12,466 nt of DNA from Phycisphaerales bacterium (GCA_003153655.1 PMAK01000156.1:2897-15362); one strand, 5' to 3'; shown: positions 1 to 7,025, counted from the first letter of the stretch. A program made the numbers and translations. Notes: generated by a model not told the origin, from the sequence alone.

Positions 1-599
1 GCGCCGGCGGCGGTGTCGGCGTTGACGTTGAGGCGGTTGCCTCCGGCATCCCGGGCGATTGTGGCGATGCAGGGGATGGAGTCTGCCTGGACTAGGAGTT
101 GGAGCAATCGTGCGTTGACGCTGGTGACATCGCCGACGAGGCCGAGATCGATCCGCCGTCCGTCGGGACCTGGCAGATATGTCTTTTCGGCGAAGAGGAC
201 GACGCTGGAAAGGGAGTGCAGCCCCATCGCTTCACAGCCGGCGGCCTGGATGAAATTGACGATGAAGGCGTTGATCTCGTTGCAGAGAACTTGTTCGGCG
301 ATGGCGAGGGTGCGCTCATCGGTGTATCGCCGGCCCATGACCATCTGCGGCTGCAATCCGACTGCTTCCATGCGCTGATTGATGGCCTTGCCGCCGCCGT
401 GAACGAGGATCGGCTGCATGCCCACGTAGTTCATGAAGACGATGTCGTTGAGGAGATCGGTGAGGGCCCGTTCGTCATCCATGATCGAGCCGCCGACCTT
501 CACCACCACCACTTTGTTGTGGAACCGCTGAATGTATCCGAGCGCCTCCACCAGTCCGGTGGCCTTGTCAATTGCGACGCGATCGATAATAGCTTCCAT
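1..599 (-). CDS. argB: Acetylglutamate kinase ArgB, partial (C-terminus beyond left edge)
   Basis: This enzyme phosphorylates N-acetyl-L-glutamate with ATP, the second step of arginine synthesis in the cytoplasm. About 199 residues are visible of a family usually near 260-300. The amino-acid-kinase N-terminus reads VVVVKVGGSIMDD (residues 30-42). The substrate loop VHGGGKAI lies at 66-73, followed by GRRYTDERT at 89-97. A conserved NVNADTAAG stretch (191-199) sits at the window edge, so the family call is firm. The loop has Lys where many ArgB proteins have Pro (GGGP). I chose the ATG at 599. Another in-frame ATG at 611 would add MILP, and neither has a clear Shine-Dalgarno sequence. A near-consensus promoter (637-665) fits either start. 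The gene is divergent from the tRNA gene. The rest of the gene lies to the left of the window. Confidence 0.95.
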   Translation of the reverse strand, partial: MEAIIDRVAIDKATGLVEALGYIQRFHNKVVVVKVGGSIMDDERALTDLLNDIVFMNYVGMQPILVHGGGKAINQRMEAVGLQPQMVMGRRYTDERTLAIAEQVLCNEINAFIVNFIQAAGCEAMGLHSLSSVVLFAEKTYLPGPDGRRIDLGLVGDVTSVNARLLQLLVQADSIPCIATIARDAGGNRLNVNADTAAG

Positions 600-636
600 A
601 GGCAAAATCATACGCAAGAGAAAACGAAAGCTCGGC

Positions 637-665
637 AGTCTAGAAATTCGCCTTGGCACTGTCAA
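637..665 (-). promoter_or_regulatory. Sigma-70-type promoter for argB
   Basis: Read on the minus strand, a perfect -35 box TTGACA (660-665) is followed after exactly 17 bp by TAGACT (637-642), which matches four of six -10 positions. A T-run lies directly upstream of the -35 box. Transcription would start near 630, leaving a leader of about 20-30 nt before argB. Assigned by motif and spacing only. Confidence 0.7.
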
Positions 666-723
666 AAAAGCAAGACGAGCGGCACTCCTACGACGCGCGG
701 TGTCTAGATGAATCCCGACACGT

Positions 724-752
724 TTTACTTTTGCGATTCAGCTGCGGATACT
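724..752 (+). promoter_or_regulatory. Probable promoter of the CAT tRNA gene
   Basis: TTTACT (724-729) and GATACT (747-752) are separated by 17 bp, and each matches four of six consensus positions. The predicted start, near 759, is about 5 nt upstream of the mature tRNA 5' end at 764, as expected for a tRNA gene. The match is moderate, so position is the main argument. Confidence 0.45.
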
Positions 753-763
753 TAGACCCATTG

Positions 764-836
764 GGGCGCGTAGCTCAATGGTCAGAGCAGACGACTCATA
801 ATCGTCGGGTTCCCGGTTCGAGTCCGGGCGCGCCCA
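764..836 (+). tRNA. tRNA with CAT anticodon (elongator Met, or Ile2 read after lysidine modification)
   Basis: The 73-nt sequence folds into a complete cloverleaf. The acceptor stem GGGCGCG (764-770) pairs with CGCGCCC (829-835), followed by discriminator A836. The D-stem is GCTC/GAGC (773-776, 785-788). The anticodon stem GACGA/TCGTC (790-794, 802-806) holds a CTCATAA loop with CAT at 797-799. The T-stem is CCCGG/CCGGG (812-816, 824-828) around TTCGAGT. CCA is not encoded, so it must be added by nucleotidyltransferase. The paired G1-C72 and the lack of three G-C pairs in the anticodon stem argue against an initiator tRNA. Met and Ile2 share the CAT anticodon, and I cannot separate them by eye. 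Confidence 0.95.
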
Positions 837-840
837 TTTC

Positions 841-2769
841 TCATGGCATTGTCGGTGGCGAACTCGGCCGCATCACTGATGTCATCTTCACATCTTTTGC
901 CGGCACCGCCAAATCGACGCTGATGTGCGTCGGTCGCTCCTTGCCCGGTAGGTCTTCTTCGATCAATTGACTACTGAAAACCAGCGCGTTTCCGCCGACG
1001 TCGAGATCAATCCGCACGGCCTGATTGTCCTGCCAGACCAAAAGCTGCGTTGGTGATGTTTGTTTCCAATGTCCGAAGGTGATGAATTGTATGCCGAAGG
1101 GGGCGGGTGAGGAGAAATGGCATTCATCTTCTACCGTTAATGAGCCCGAATCGGCACGGGTGTATGTAAATGTTCGAGTGAGCCGGATCAATTCCGGAGC
1201 GGCGTAGGCGCTTGTTAAATCCATGAATAGCGTATCGCCGGTGTCGCTGAAGTCGCGATCTAGAATTGTTGCCCATGCTTTAGTTGTGCTGATCTGAAGG
1301 GCGCCCGCGATCAGCGGGACGTTGTGGCCGAAGGAATTGATCACGGCGGATTTGTAGCGATTTTTGCTGAAGGTTCGCGCGGTGTAGACCTCGGCGCCGG
1401 GGTCCACCAGCAGGGGGATTTTCCCGACGACCAGAACGAAAGAACCTAGATCGTCGTGCCCGTGGCTGACGCCATTGCGGCCGCCTTTGATAGAGACCGC
1501 AAGGGTTGCGTGATGACTCGGACCCGGACGGCAGGTCAGCACCTCGGCGTCGGGAAACCAATCGTTGGCTGCGGGCTGTGTGGGCGCGACGGCTTTTCTT
1601 CCGGTCGCGGAATTGGGGCCGAAGAACATCAGGGTTTCGGAGAGATTTCCGCCGGCACTTGTTGAGAGCGAGCCTTGATGAGGGGTTATGCCGGGCAAGC
1701 TAAATCGGCGATCGACAAAATCGACGAGCGGCGGCCATGGCTGTACGTCAAGATGGGCGTCGCCGTAAGCGGGGTAGACGTCGTCGGTCATCATGAGTTT
1801 GCGAGGAAACTCGGCAATTGCTCGAACCTTGTCGCGCCGAAAGCAATCCGCCCGTCCATCTGTCGCCTGATACAGCAACTCGCACAAGCGCATGTAATTG
1901 CCGAAGCCATAATTCCAATAGCCGAGGCCTTCGACGCAATAGCCGTCACCGGCGAATCCATCGAGATAATGGGTTGAATCCTGCTCGCACGCGGCTGCGA
2001 AGATCGCTCGATCATGCTTATCTGGCAGAGTTGCAAGGGCTGCGCCGAGCACATTTGCGAGGCAGACTGCGTTCCAGTTGTTATTCAGGGTGATCCAGCC
2101 GTTGGGTTTGCGTTTGCCTGTCACCATCTCGCGGAATGGGTCGAGCACCCGGCGGCGAATATTGTGGTCTATCGTCTCTCGCGTGGGCGAACTCAGCGTA
2201 TCGCCGAGAATGTAACTGGCATTTGCCAGGCTGCAGGCGAGTTCCGAGGAGAACAGGTCGATATCGCTGGCTTGTCCGTGGAAATTATCGAGCTTTGAAT
2301 CGTGGGCCGGAAGCATCCATGTCTTTTGCTCATTGAATGCCACTGCGAGGGTATCAATTGCCGGAATGAATCGCCCGTGATGCTCGATACATTCGGCGAG
2401 CACCAGCGGCGTGAGGCGTTCGGTTCGGTCGAAATATGCCTTTTCGTAATCCGCGCGGTTGCCGGTGCGGGAAAATTCCAGAAATAAATCATCGCCAACC
2501 TCGGGCAACGGCTTGGACATCAATTCCACAGCTTTGGCGATCATGGCATGGATTTCCGGTTGGCGATCCAACTTCGCCCATGCGTCCCGGTCATCAATTC
2601 GTGGCCCAAATGCGAAAACGCCGTCGGAGAGCATCGCCGTCATTGCGTCGATGCTTTTGGCATCGACATTGATCTGGACATCAGCCGCGAATGAATTCAT
2701 CGCAGCGATACTAATCAACGCGAGGGCCATCGCGAAACTGTATTTGAAAGAGAAGAGGCCTCGCGGCAT
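841..2769 (-). CDS. Secreted heparinase II/III-family polysaccharide lyase-like protein
   Basis: This 642-residue protein resembles heparinase II/III-like enzymes, which cleave acidic polysaccharides by beta-elimination. An N-terminal signal peptide (about residues 1-29, hydrophobic MALALISIAAM, then SFAAD) points to export. The first half, roughly 60-350, fits the all-alpha (alpha/alpha) domain and carries NNNWNAV (229-235) and GYWNYG (283-288), typical of the family's Asn and Tyr active-site region. The second half is the beta-rich domain, with HGHDDLGSF (436-444), DPGAEVYT (456-463) and GHN (481-483). The His-rich segment corresponds to the usual metal and catalytic region. The substrate cannot be told from sequence. 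It is the last gene of a minus-strand run, 31 bp after DoxX, and its TGA lies 4 bp from the 3' end of the converging tRNA. No clear ribosome site precedes the ATG. M14 is a possible alternative start, but it would shorten the signal peptide's positive end. Confidence 0.85.
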   Translation of the reverse strand: MPRGLFSFKYSFAMALALISIAAMNSFAADVQINVDAKSIDAMTAMLSDGVFAFGPRIDDRDAWAKLDRQPEIHAMIAKAVELMSKPLPEVGDDLFLEFSRTGNRADYEKAYFDRTERLTPLVLAECIEHHGRFIPAIDTLAVAFNEQKTWMLPAHDSKLDNFHGQASDIDLFSSELACSLANASYILGDTLSSPTRETIDHNIRRRVLDPFREMVTGKRKPNGWITLNNNWNAVCLANVLGAALATLPDKHDRAIFAAACEQDSTHYLDGFAGDGYCVEGLGYWNYGFGNYMRLCELLYQATDGRADCFRRDKVRAIAEFPRKLMMTDDVYPAYGDAHLDVQPWPPLVDFVDRRFSLPGITPHQGSLSTSAGGNLSETLMFFGPNSATGRKAVAPTQPAANDWFPDAEVLTCRPGPSHHATLAVSIKGGRNGVSHGHDDLGSFVLVVGKIPLLVDPGAEVYTARTFSKNRYKSAVINSFGHNVPLIAGALQISTTKAWATILDRDFSDTGDTLFMDLTSAYAAPELIRLTRTFTYTRADSGSLTVEDECHFSSPAPFGIQFITFGHWKQTSPTQLLVWQDNQAVRIDLDVGGNALVFSSQLIEEDLPGKERPTHISVDLAVPAKDVKMTSVMRPSSPPTMP

Positions 2770-2800
2770 GGCGATACCGTAGTCCGTGTGGGAAAGTCGG

Positions 2801-3208
2801 TCAAAGTTGTACGGCGTTTGTCTTTTGGGTCGGCATCCTTAGTGCGACAAACCACACCCACGCCGCCAAAATGCCTTGTAGCGGCAATCGAACCCACAGC
2901 AGCCATTGGCTGATATGCAGATCCGGAATACGTTCAGGCGCAATTGTCATAAAGACGTTGGCTGGAAAGACCGCGATCAGCAGGGCGATCAATCCCCATC
3001 CGGCGGCCCGGCGCAGTTGCGGGATCAGGAGTCCGACGCCGCCTGCGATTTCGCAAATGCCGCTGACGACGACCAGGAGTTCAGGATTGGGAAATCCTGG
3101 CGGAACGATGCTGCGGTAGAATTTCGGGTTGTGGAAGTGGTTGATGCCCGCGCCGACGAAGAACGCAGCCGCGAGGAGACGCAGGACCGCTTTTAACGCC
3201 TGAAGCAT
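2801..3208 (-). CDS. DoxX-family small membrane protein
   Basis: A 135-residue protein of the DoxX type, predicted to sit in the inner membrane. Four hydrophobic segments are visible at about residues 5-22, 43-62, 68-88 and 104-123. Between the first two is the motif GINHFHNPKFYRSIVPPGFP (21-40), typical of the DoxX subgroup found next to oxidoreductase or stress genes. Family members are linked to thiosulfate:quinone oxidoreductase subunits or redox stress, but most have no proven role and none is assigned here. The length is normal for the family. It lies 44 bp downstream of the Fic-like gene and 31 bp upstream of the heparinase-like gene on the same strand, so co-transcription is plausible although the functions are not obviously linked. 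No strong Shine-Dalgarno sequence precedes the ATG. Confidence 0.85.
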   Translation of the reverse strand: MLQALKAVLRLLAAAFFVGAGINHFHNPKFYRSIVPPGFPNPELLVVVSGICEIAGGVGLLIPQLRRAAGWGLIALLIAVFPANVFMTIAPERIPDLHISQWLLWVRLPLQGILAAWVWFVALRMPTQKTNAVQL

Positions 3209-3252
3209 GCCAAGACATTACCCGAACTCGGCGAGGGGCACATTGGGAAGTA

Positions 3253-3984
3253 TTATTCGGCGAGCAGCATGTCGTAGCTGCCATTGAGCATTTCTAGCAC
3301 GCGATTCAGGAGTCGCGGCTCATCGCCAAACACCTTCTCATCTGATTGCGGATCGAACATGACCGGCGGCAGGCCGCATCGTCCGAGGTGATATCGCAGC
3401 AGTAATCGGGAGAGAATGCCGTTGAAGCTTGGAACGAGTGGGTCGGCCAGAAGCTGCGCGTGCAGATGCGTGATTTCCTTGATCGCGGGCTGAAGCCGAA
3501 ACTGGGGTGAGTTGATCCGGTGCACGACATTGTCGAGCCGCGTCATCGTCGATTCATCCAGGCTGGCCAGAGAAAGTCCGCCGCTGATGGAGGTATACCA
3601 TCTGACGGCCGAAGGGGTATTCAGCAAAGTGCCTCGTTGGAGCGCCGATTCGATCTGATGGAGAATTGCGATATGACTGCGGATGCGCTGACTGGATCTT
3701 GACCGGAAAGTCTTATGAGCCTGTCCCCGCGCCATTGCCGAAACGATATCCGAGTTGTCGATTTCGATCCCCTCCAGCCGGAAACTGATAACCGTGGCGT
3801 TTGCGAAATATTCCGCCGGGAGCGGCTTGCGGCGGGGGGATGGGCCCCGCGTTAGAAGACGCCGTTTTCGCTGGATGAGCCGGAGCCACCGCTGCCAGTC
3901 GATGCGCACCTTGACCTCGTGAAGGCGCAGCGATTTTGCCAAAAGCCGCCCAAGCTTTGCGATCCTTCGCTGATTGTTTTCCAT
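3253..3984 (-). CDS. Fic-fold protein with degenerate catalytic motif
   Basis: This 243-residue protein is not an obvious family member at first sight, but its layout matches Fic proteins, which transfer AMP or related groups to target hydroxyls. Residues 67-72 read SFRLEG, fitting the SxxxE(G/N) inhibitory-helix motif. The Fic core helix pair follows at about 165-210. ITHLHAQLLA leads into DPLVPSFNGILSR (181-193), then RLLLRYHLGRCGLPPVMFDP (193-212), which matches the R-L-L-x-x-G-x-P-P tail of Fic domains. The catalytic HPFxxGNGRxxR has become DPL...FNGI..R: the His is Asp, the phosphate-binding GNGR is FNGI, and there is one extra residue. AMPylation by the usual mechanism therefore looks unlikely. 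The N-terminus (1-55) is basic and may bind nucleic acid or a partner. The gene starts 30 bp from a 12-bp inverted repeat. A weak GGTGG lies upstream of the ATG. The family call is inferred from motif order only. Confidence 0.6.
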   Translation of the reverse strand: MENNQRRIAKLGRLLAKSLRLHEVKVRIDWQRWLRLIQRKRRLLTRGPSPRRKPLPAEYFANATVISFRLEGIEIDNSDIVSAMARGQAHKTFRSRSSQRIRSHIAILHQIESALQRGTLLNTPSAVRWYTSISGGLSLASLDESTMTRLDNVVHRINSPQFRLQPAIKEITHLHAQLLADPLVPSFNGILSRLLLRYHLGRCGLPPVMFDPQSDEKVFGDEPRLLNRVLEMLNGSYDMLLAE

Positions 3985-4013
3985 GAACGTTCCACCGTCG
4001 ATTCTTCGCGGTT

Positions 4014-4044
4014 GGATTCGGCAATGAGCGAAATTGCCGAATCC
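4014..4044 (-). terminator. Perfect 12-bp inverted repeat (stem-loop) downstream of amtB
   Basis: GGATTCGGCAAT (4014-4025) and ATTGCCGAATCC (4033-4044) are perfect reverse complements around a 7-nt loop. The repeat lies 34 bp past the amtB stop and 29 bp before the start of the Fic-like gene. On neither strand does a T-tract follow, so it is not a textbook intrinsic terminator. It may act as a Rho-assisted terminator, an mRNA 3'-end stabiliser, or an operator for the downstream gene. Confidence 0.5.
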
Positions 4045-4078
4045 CGGGCGCGCGACCGACGGCGGAGGAGATCCGCGA

Positions 4079-5536
4079 TCAGCCGTGCGTCGATCCTACA
4101 AGTGCGGCCGAGTCCCTCTCGTTGCCGCTCAAAAGTGTTGCACCGCCGCCCGCATAGGTCGCGGAGAAGGCGTCTTCAATGTTGTAGCCCGATTCTCCGT
4201 GCTGGGAGAGATCAAGGCCTGCGTATTCGTCTTCTTCATCCACGCGTAAGCCGAAGATCGGCTTGACGATCATCAGGATCACTACTGACCCAACGGCGGC
4301 CATCGCCCAGGCGGCGCCGGTTGCGATCAGTTGGTGGAGAACCGTGGTGGTATTTCCCTCGATGAGTCCGAGGCGGGTGGTATTGCCGAATCCGACGGGC
4401 AGATTCACCGCGGCGACGGCAAAGACGCCGGTGAGGATCGCACCCAAAGTTCCGCCGACGCCGTGCACGCCGAACGCGTCGAGGCTGTCGTCATATCCCG
4501 CGGCGTGCTTGAGGGTTGTTGCCGCGAAGAAGCAAATGACACCGCCGGTAAATCCCATTACCATTGCCCATATCGGAAGTGTAAATCCAGACGCCGGTGT
4601 AATGACAACTAAGCCGGCCACCGCGCCGGAAATCGCACCGAGAACCGTTGGCTTGCCGCCCTTGATCCATTCGATGAACGTCCATCCAAGCGCTCCCGCG
4701 GCTGCTGCGAAATGGGTATTGATCAGGGCGGCGCTGGCCAGCGCATTTGCGTGAAGAGCGCTGCCGGCGTTGAAGCCAAACCATCCGACCCAGAGCATTG
4801 CCGCACCGATAACAGAAAGTACGACGCTATGCGGCGGCATCGGATGCGTGCGATAGCCGCGGCGTCTTCCAAGGACCAATGCACAAACGAGCGCTGATAC
4901 GCCGGAGCTGATATGCACTACGGTTCCGCCGGCAAAATCGATCGCCGGGATTGCTCCGCCCATCGAAGAATTAAATAATCCGCCCTTTCCCCAAACCATG
5001 TGCGCCAGCGGGCAATAGACCACCAGCAGCCAGAGCGTCGAAAACGCGAGCATCGCCGAAAACTTCATGCGTTCGGCATATGCGCCACAGATAAGGGCGG
5101 GCGTGATGACGGCGAACATCATCTGAAACGCCATCCAGGTTGTGTGCGGTATGGTGGGCGCGTATTCGGCGGGCGCGGCTCCGACATTGCGGAGAAACGC
5201 GAAGCGAAATCCGCCGATGAACGGATTGCCGACGTCAAACGCCAGCGAGTAGCCGACGATCGCCCAGAGGACGCTGACGAGGGCCATGAGGATGAAGCAG
5301 TGCATCATCGTCGCCAAGACATTTTTCCTTCGCACGAGGCCGCCATAAAAGAGGGCCAGTCCGGGACCGGTCATCATGAGGACCAATGCCGTGCTCGTCA
5401 GCATCCAGGCGGTGTCGCCGGTGTTGATGTGGCTCGGGTCCAATATCTGCACGGGCTCGGCGGCGTGCGTGGTCGAGACGCCAAGCCCAAAAAACGCCAC
5501 AAGCGCGCCGTAGCGCGCAAGCGAAGCGCGGTTCAT
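4079..5536 (-). CDS. amtB: Ammonium transporter AmtB
   Basis: A 485-residue Amt/Rh-family channel that moves ammonium across the inner membrane. A cleavable leader is likely (residues 1-25, ending THAAEP), then about 11 membrane segments. Visible family hallmarks are GPGLALFYGGLVRRKN (57-72), AFQMMFAVITPALI (136-149), AERMKF (154-159), FAGGTVVHISSG (201-212) with the first pore His at 208, and DAFGVHGVGGTLGAILTG (353-370) with the second at 358. The cytoplasmic tail LRVDEEDEYAGLDLSQHGE (430-448) is the part that contacts P-II. The rest of the C-terminus (about 450-485) is a polar extension. It is the second gene of a P-II-Amt operon, 37 bp after glnB, with a strong GAGGAGT ribosome site. The GlnB/GlnK partner is expected to plug the pore when nitrogen is plentiful. 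Confidence 0.97.
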   Translation of the reverse strand: MNRASLARYGALVAFFGLGVSTTHAAEPVQILDPSHINTGDTAWMLTSTALVLMMTGPGLALFYGGLVRRKNVLATMMHCFILMALVSVLWAIVGYSLAFDVGNPFIGGFRFAFLRNVGAAPAEYAPTIPHTTWMAFQMMFAVITPALICGAYAERMKFSAMLAFSTLWLLVVYCPLAHMVWGKGGLFNSSMGGAIPAIDFAGGTVVHISSGVSALVCALVLGRRRGYRTHPMPPHSVVLSVIGAAMLWVGWFGFNAGSALHANALASAALINTHFAAAAGALGWTFIEWIKGGKPTVLGAISGAVAGLVVITPASGFTLPIWAMVMGFTGGVICFFAATTLKHAAGYDDSLDAFGVHGVGGTLGAILTGVFAVAAVNLPVGFGNTTRLGLIEGNTTTVLHQLIATGAAWAMAAVGSVVILMIVKPIFGLRVDEEDEYAGLDLSQHGESGYNIEDAFSATYAGGGATLLSGNERDSAALVGSTHG

Positions 5537-5573
5537 ATTTACTCCTCGTTTCCTCAGTCCACCGGCGCTACGC

Positions 5574-5912
5574 CTATAGCGCCTGCTCGTTCGTCTCGCC
5601 TGTCCGAATCCGGATTACCTGGGCGATGGGATAGATGAATATCTTCCCATCACCTACCTCGCCGGTCCGGGCAGCTTCGACGATGGCGCTAGTTGCCTTC
5701 TGCGCCTCCTCCGACTTGACACAAACTTTCATCAGGACCTTGGGCACAAAACCGACATCCATCTTCGCGCCGCGGTAGCGCTCCGTGTGTCCCATCTGCC
5801 GGCCGAAGCCTTTGCATTCGACGGCAGTGACACCCAGTATCCCGATCTTGGCCAGGGCTTGTTTTACGGCGTCAATCTTGTGCGGCTTAATTACGGCTTC
5901 GATCATTTGCAT
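5574..5912 (-). CDS. glnK: Nitrogen regulatory protein P-II (GlnK/GlnB type) lacking the Tyr51 modification site
   Basis: A 112-residue trimeric signal protein that senses ATP/ADP and 2-oxoglutarate and controls AmtB and nitrogen metabolism. Family features seen are the N-terminal IEAVIKPHKID (4-14), GFGRQMGH with Gln39 (35-42), YRGAK (46-50), Lys58 (2-oxoglutarate contact), the C-terminal signature TGEVGDGKIFIYPI (83-96) with Lys90, and VIRIRTGE (99-106) with Arg101 and Arg103. The T-loop keeps Tyr46 and Arg47, the residue that enters the Amt pore in E. coli GlnK. Position 51, where GlnD uridylylates Tyr, is Met, and position 49 is Ala rather than the phosphorylated Ser of cyanobacteria. The ligand-binding residues are thus intact but both classical modification sites are absent. 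It precedes amtB in the operon and has a GAGGA ribosome site. The symbol glnK is chosen because of the amtB linkage; glnB is equally possible. Confidence 0.95.
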   Translation of the reverse strand: MQMIEAVIKPHKIDAVKQALAKIGILGVTAVECKGFGRQMGHTERYRGAKMDVGFVPKVLMKVCVKSEEAQKATSAIVEAARTGEVGDGKIFIYPIAQVIRIRTGETNEQAL

Positions 5913-6020
5913 GGTTGTTCCTCAGCTAGCGAGCCGGGCACCGGCATACCCTTCGACAACATATCGACGGTCGTGGAAGTGTACACAGGAAGCCAAAGGT
6001 CCACCATAAGCCTTTGCGCA

Positions 6021-6036
6021 TACAAGATTGGTGCCA
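6021..6036 (-). promoter_or_regulatory. Sigma-54-like promoter upstream of the P-II-amtB operon
   Basis: On the minus strand TGGCACCAATCTTGTA matches the -24/-12 consensus TGGCAC-G-N4-TTGC-W at all but two fixed positions (G to C at position 7, C to T at position 15). Transcription would start near 6010, about 98 nt before the glnK ATG. Sigma-54 control of glnK-amtB is well known in other bacteria. The change at the -12 C is a real weakness, so this stays a candidate. Confidence 0.45.
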
Positions 6037-6155
6037 ATTTGCGAATTGAAGCGATTGCCATGCATCTCGCGCGCAAAAATAATGCAATGCGGAAAAAAGG
6101 GTCGGCAATGCGGATGTTCTGGGCAGCAGGTTTGGCCCGATTAGCGTCATGTGCG

Positions 6156-6917
6156 TTAACCACGCGTGAGTTTCCCAAGCTGCATAATCGTCGCCCGAAA
6201 ATCCTTGGGCATCGGACATTCAATCATGATCTCGCGCCCATCCGGATGAATGAATGTCAGCTTCTCGGCATGAAGGGTCAATCGCCCGATCAGTGGCCGC
6301 TCCTCCTGCCCGGCGGTGGGGCGGTAGTCGCGCTTATGATCGCTGAGAAAAATCCCGATTCGCGAGGCGGGCGGCGTCGGGTTGTAGAGCGAATCAAGCG
6401 CCAGCGGCAATCCAATCGACTGCAAATGAACCCGGATTTGATGGGTCCGACCGGTTTTGGGAAAAACGCGCAAAAGGTTGAACCGCCGCATGGGCCGCTC
6501 GACTTTCCACGCGGTTATCGCGGGGCGTCCATGTTTGGCGACGGCCATCCGGTCGCGCGATGACGGATGCGGGGCCAGCGGGGCGTCGATTTCCCCTTCA
6601 TCTCCCGGCAAGCGCCCGACGACGAGTGCGAGATATTCCTTCTTGACCTGATGGTGCTGGAATTGGTTTGAAAGATGCCGCTGAGTCGGCAAGTCCTTGG
6701 CGAGGAGCAGAACGCCGCTCGTTTCTTTGTCCAGACGATGGACGATTCGCAGGCGGGGGTCAGCCGTGCCGGTGCAAGGAAGTCCGACCTGGCGCGAAAG
6801 GACCTGTAGAAGACTGTCAGTTTCGTCGCGTCCGGGAATGGTCGCCAAATGCGGCGGCTTGGCGACGGCGATCAGATGCTCATCTTCAAATAGAATGGGA
6901 AGCAGGGGTGACTTCAT
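6156..6917 (-). CDS. RluA-family RNA pseudouridine synthase
   Basis: This 253-residue enzyme converts uridine to pseudouridine in RNA, most likely 23S rRNA or tRNA. The catalytic motif LRIVHRLDKETSGVLLLAK (56-74) contains Asp63, the nucleophile of the RluA class. The RluA-like flanking segments HLIAVAKPPHLATIPG (14-29), VKKEYLALVVG (91-101) and GRTHQIRVHLQSIGLPLALD (156-175) follow in the usual order. There is no N-terminal S4 domain, so it is a short single-domain RluA-type enzyme. The substrate cannot be assigned by sequence alone. It is divergent from the glycosyltransferase at 7026 and is separated from the upstream P-II promoter region by its own TAA at 6156. No clear ribosome site is visible. 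Confidence 0.93.
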   Translation of the reverse strand: MKSPLLPILFEDEHLIAVAKPPHLATIPGRDETDSLLQVLSRQVGLPCTGTADPRLRIVHRLDKETSGVLLLAKDLPTQRHLSNQFQHHQVKKEYLALVVGRLPGDEGEIDAPLAPHPSSRDRMAVAKHGRPAITAWKVERPMRRFNLLRVFPKTGRTHQIRVHLQSIGLPLALDSLYNPTPPASRIGIFLSDHKRDYRPTAGQEERPLIGRLTLHAEKLTFIHPDGREIMIECPMPKDFRATIMQLGKLTRG

Positions 6918-6959
6918 CGATTAATCCGAACTTGCCCGGCACCCGGCAAAAAAAGCACA

Positions 6960-6988
6960 TTGACGCCGGTTTTCAGCAGTTCTACTAT
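6960..6988 (+). promoter_or_regulatory. Sigma-70-type promoter for the glycosyltransferase gene
   Basis: TTGACG (6960-6965, five of six -35 matches) is followed after 17 bp by TACTAT (6983-6988, four of six -10 matches). Transcription would start near 6995, giving a short leader before the ribosome site at 7014. Motif-based only. Confidence 0.6.
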
Positions 6989-7013
6989 GAACCACGGGAA
7001 AATGTAATTCCCC

Positions 7014-7019
7014 AAGGAG
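7014..7019 (+). promoter_or_regulatory. Shine-Dalgarno AAGGAG that supports a TTG start
   Basis: AAGGAG ends about 6 nt before the TTG at 7026, which opens MRLLIAVPVFNE, the expected N-terminus of a family 2 glycosyltransferase. This strong site is the reason for choosing the TTG rather than a downstream ATG. Confidence 0.7.
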
Positions 7020-7025
7020 TTTCCT

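Noticed and set aside
99..707. 202-aa plus-strand frame over argB
   Set aside because: It is antisense to a confident ArgB and is Asp/Glu/His-rich with no domain.
764..836. Initiator tRNA-fMet
   Set aside because: The first acceptor pair is G-C rather than the unpaired C-A, and the anticodon stem lacks the three G-C pairs of initiators.
653..970. Plus-strand frame across the tRNA
   Set aside because: It contains the tRNA gene and the antisense end of the heparinase-like gene, so it is a shadow.
5979..5986. GTGTACAC 8-bp palindrome in the P-II leader
   Set aside because: Short palindromes of this size occur often by chance and no second copy or known regulator site was seen.
5787..6563. 258-aa plus-strand frame spanning the P-II start, intergenic region and RluA 3' part
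   Set aside because: It crosses the confident P-II and RluA-like genes antisense and no domain is visible.
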